From VRUE01 sp963702035 (GTDB lineage Bacteria; Actinomycetota; Thermoleophilia; Solirubrobacterales; 70-9), in contig OY969700.1 of NCBI GenBank assembly GCA_963702035.1, positions 1,736,001-1,800,000 on the forward strand: a stretch of 64,000 nucleotides of DNA, given 5' to 3'. The first letter of the stretch is position 1; each line of letters starts with the position of its first letter. Of this stretch, positions 63,367-64,000 are shown piece after piece. A program made the position numbers and the translations under genes. The notes under the pieces are model-generated. The model made no database searches and had not been told where the DNA came from. It saw only the letters and a list, made by a program, of their open reading frames with translations.

Positions 63367-64000
63367 CTAGCCGTGATGGCGCTTGTGCTTGCGCTGCTTG
63401 TTGCAGCGGCTGTTGCTCATCGCCGGGCTGAATTCGCTCTGCTTGCCGTTGTGGCCGGTCATCTTGACCGTCGAGCGGTAGGTCTTGGCGCAGATGTCGC
63501 GTGAGTTGACCAGCAGGCCCTTCTTGCCGCCCTGCATGGTCAGGATCACCTTGGAGACGGGAGCGTCGGGGGCGGCTTCGATCGTGTTGCGGATTCCTCC
63601 GTGCTTGGAGTTAACGCGGCCGACCAGGTTGATTGCGAGCGGCAGCGAGGCGGGTCCCTCGAGCGCGATCACCAGGTCGGGCAGCTTGTGGTTGGAGGAC
63701 CTGAGGAAGACCGGGCCCTGGAGGGGCTCGTCGAGCAATGGGGTGTAGGCCTTGGCGTAGCCGTAGCGGGCGCCCGCGGGGCAGCTTGCCCCGTTGCCCT
63801 GAGCGGCGTTGAACTGCACCCTGGTGCAGACCGTGCGGATGTGGGCCTGGTCGAGGAACTCAGAACGGGGCAGGTTGACGGCGAGGCGGTCGGTGTTGGC
63901 TTCGCCGGGCTTTGCCGCAAAGACGGCCCTGAACTTGGGGTGCCCGCCGCGCTTGGTCGCGCCGAAGAGGCGGGTGTAGAGCTTGGGGGCGTAGTCGAGG
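63367..64000 (-). CDS. Large secreted protein paralogue (5' part outside window)
   Basis: The C-terminal ~210 residues of a homologue of the 27087-29900 protein, running off the right edge. It aligns with PKFRAV, DQAHIRTVCTRVQFNA, YGYAKAYTPLLDEPLQGPVFLRSSNHKLPDLVIAL, VSKVILTMQGGKKGLLVNSRDIC, and ends with a basic tail RCNKQRKHKRHHG. It is mature-part only here; a signal peptide cannot be checked. Confidence 0.8.
   Translation of the reverse strand, partial: LDYAPKLYTRLFGATKRGGHPKFRAVFAAKPGEANTDRLAVNLPRSEFLDQAHIRTVCTRVQFNAAQGNGASCPAGARYGYAKAYTPLLDEPLQGPVFLRSSNHKLPDLVIALEGPASLPLAINLVGRVNSKHGGIRNTIEAAPDAPVSKVILTMQGGKKGLLVNSRDICAKTYRSTVKMTGHNGKQSEFSPAMSNSRCNKQRKHKRHHG

Overview
The window is high-GC DNA with dense coding on both strands. 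The gene content (very large secreted proteins with an Ala-Glu-Phe-Gly mature N-terminus, a PAC2 protein, a separate ccm/hem block, an actinobacterial-type AddB-like nuclease) suggests an actinobacterium of the Thermoleophilia/Solirubrobacterales kind. That placement is inference from protein style and was not searched.

From 1 to about 50 kb the content is mainly chromosomal housekeeping: inositol monophosphatase (cut by the window edge), AddB-like nuclease, PAC2 protein, half-size TauE/SafE transporter genes, trehalose-phosphatase, PolX, thioredoxin, a tiny tautomerase, IleRS, an SDR, an FAD/Fe-S lactate-type dehydrogenase, benzoylformate decarboxylase, fumarase, two aldehyde dehydrogenases, SpoIID, YchF, PAP2, a BtrH-like protein, a 937-residue secreted protein, methylmalonyl-CoA epimerase, DUF1385, GST and RarA. 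A cytochrome c maturation and haem block (ccmA-ccmB-ccmC-ccmD-like-hemA-hemC-cobA/hemD) spans 36.4-42.9 kb. It is followed by birA, an SF2 helicase, a TlpA-like lipoprotein, an NfeD/slipin pair and galT.

The most unusual feature of this part is a set of dispersed palindromic elements of about 100-160 bp: 12 long copies, one partial end and several short palindromes. Copies of one family share their interior sequence, but the outer arms (often 22 bp and perfectly complementary) have a different sequence in every copy. Some fill whole intergenic gaps, some supply stop codons, and several lie inside genes (AddB-like nuclease, birA, and short ones in ileS, rarA and the FAD/Fe-S gene) without closing the reading frame.

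From about 50.6 to 63.4 kb lies an accessory island made almost entirely of toxin-antitoxin modules and mobile DNA. It holds a nucleotidyltransferase remnant, a MntA/HepT pair, a Xre/ParS-RES pair split by a 937-bp IS5-family element with a TAA target duplication, an uncharacterised 394-residue gene, an orphan and a broken XRE regulator, and an excisionase-like gene with a tyrosine integrase whose 3' end overlaps a tRNA-Arg(CCT). It continues with HipBA and a clear operator pair, an IS21-family element that has replaced the 3' end of vapC, VapB, a BrnT/BrnA-like pair and a TetR fragment. The window ends inside a second copy of the large secreted protein family found at 27-30 kb.

No CRISPR array, rRNA, or riboswitch was recognised. 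Only one tRNA was found.
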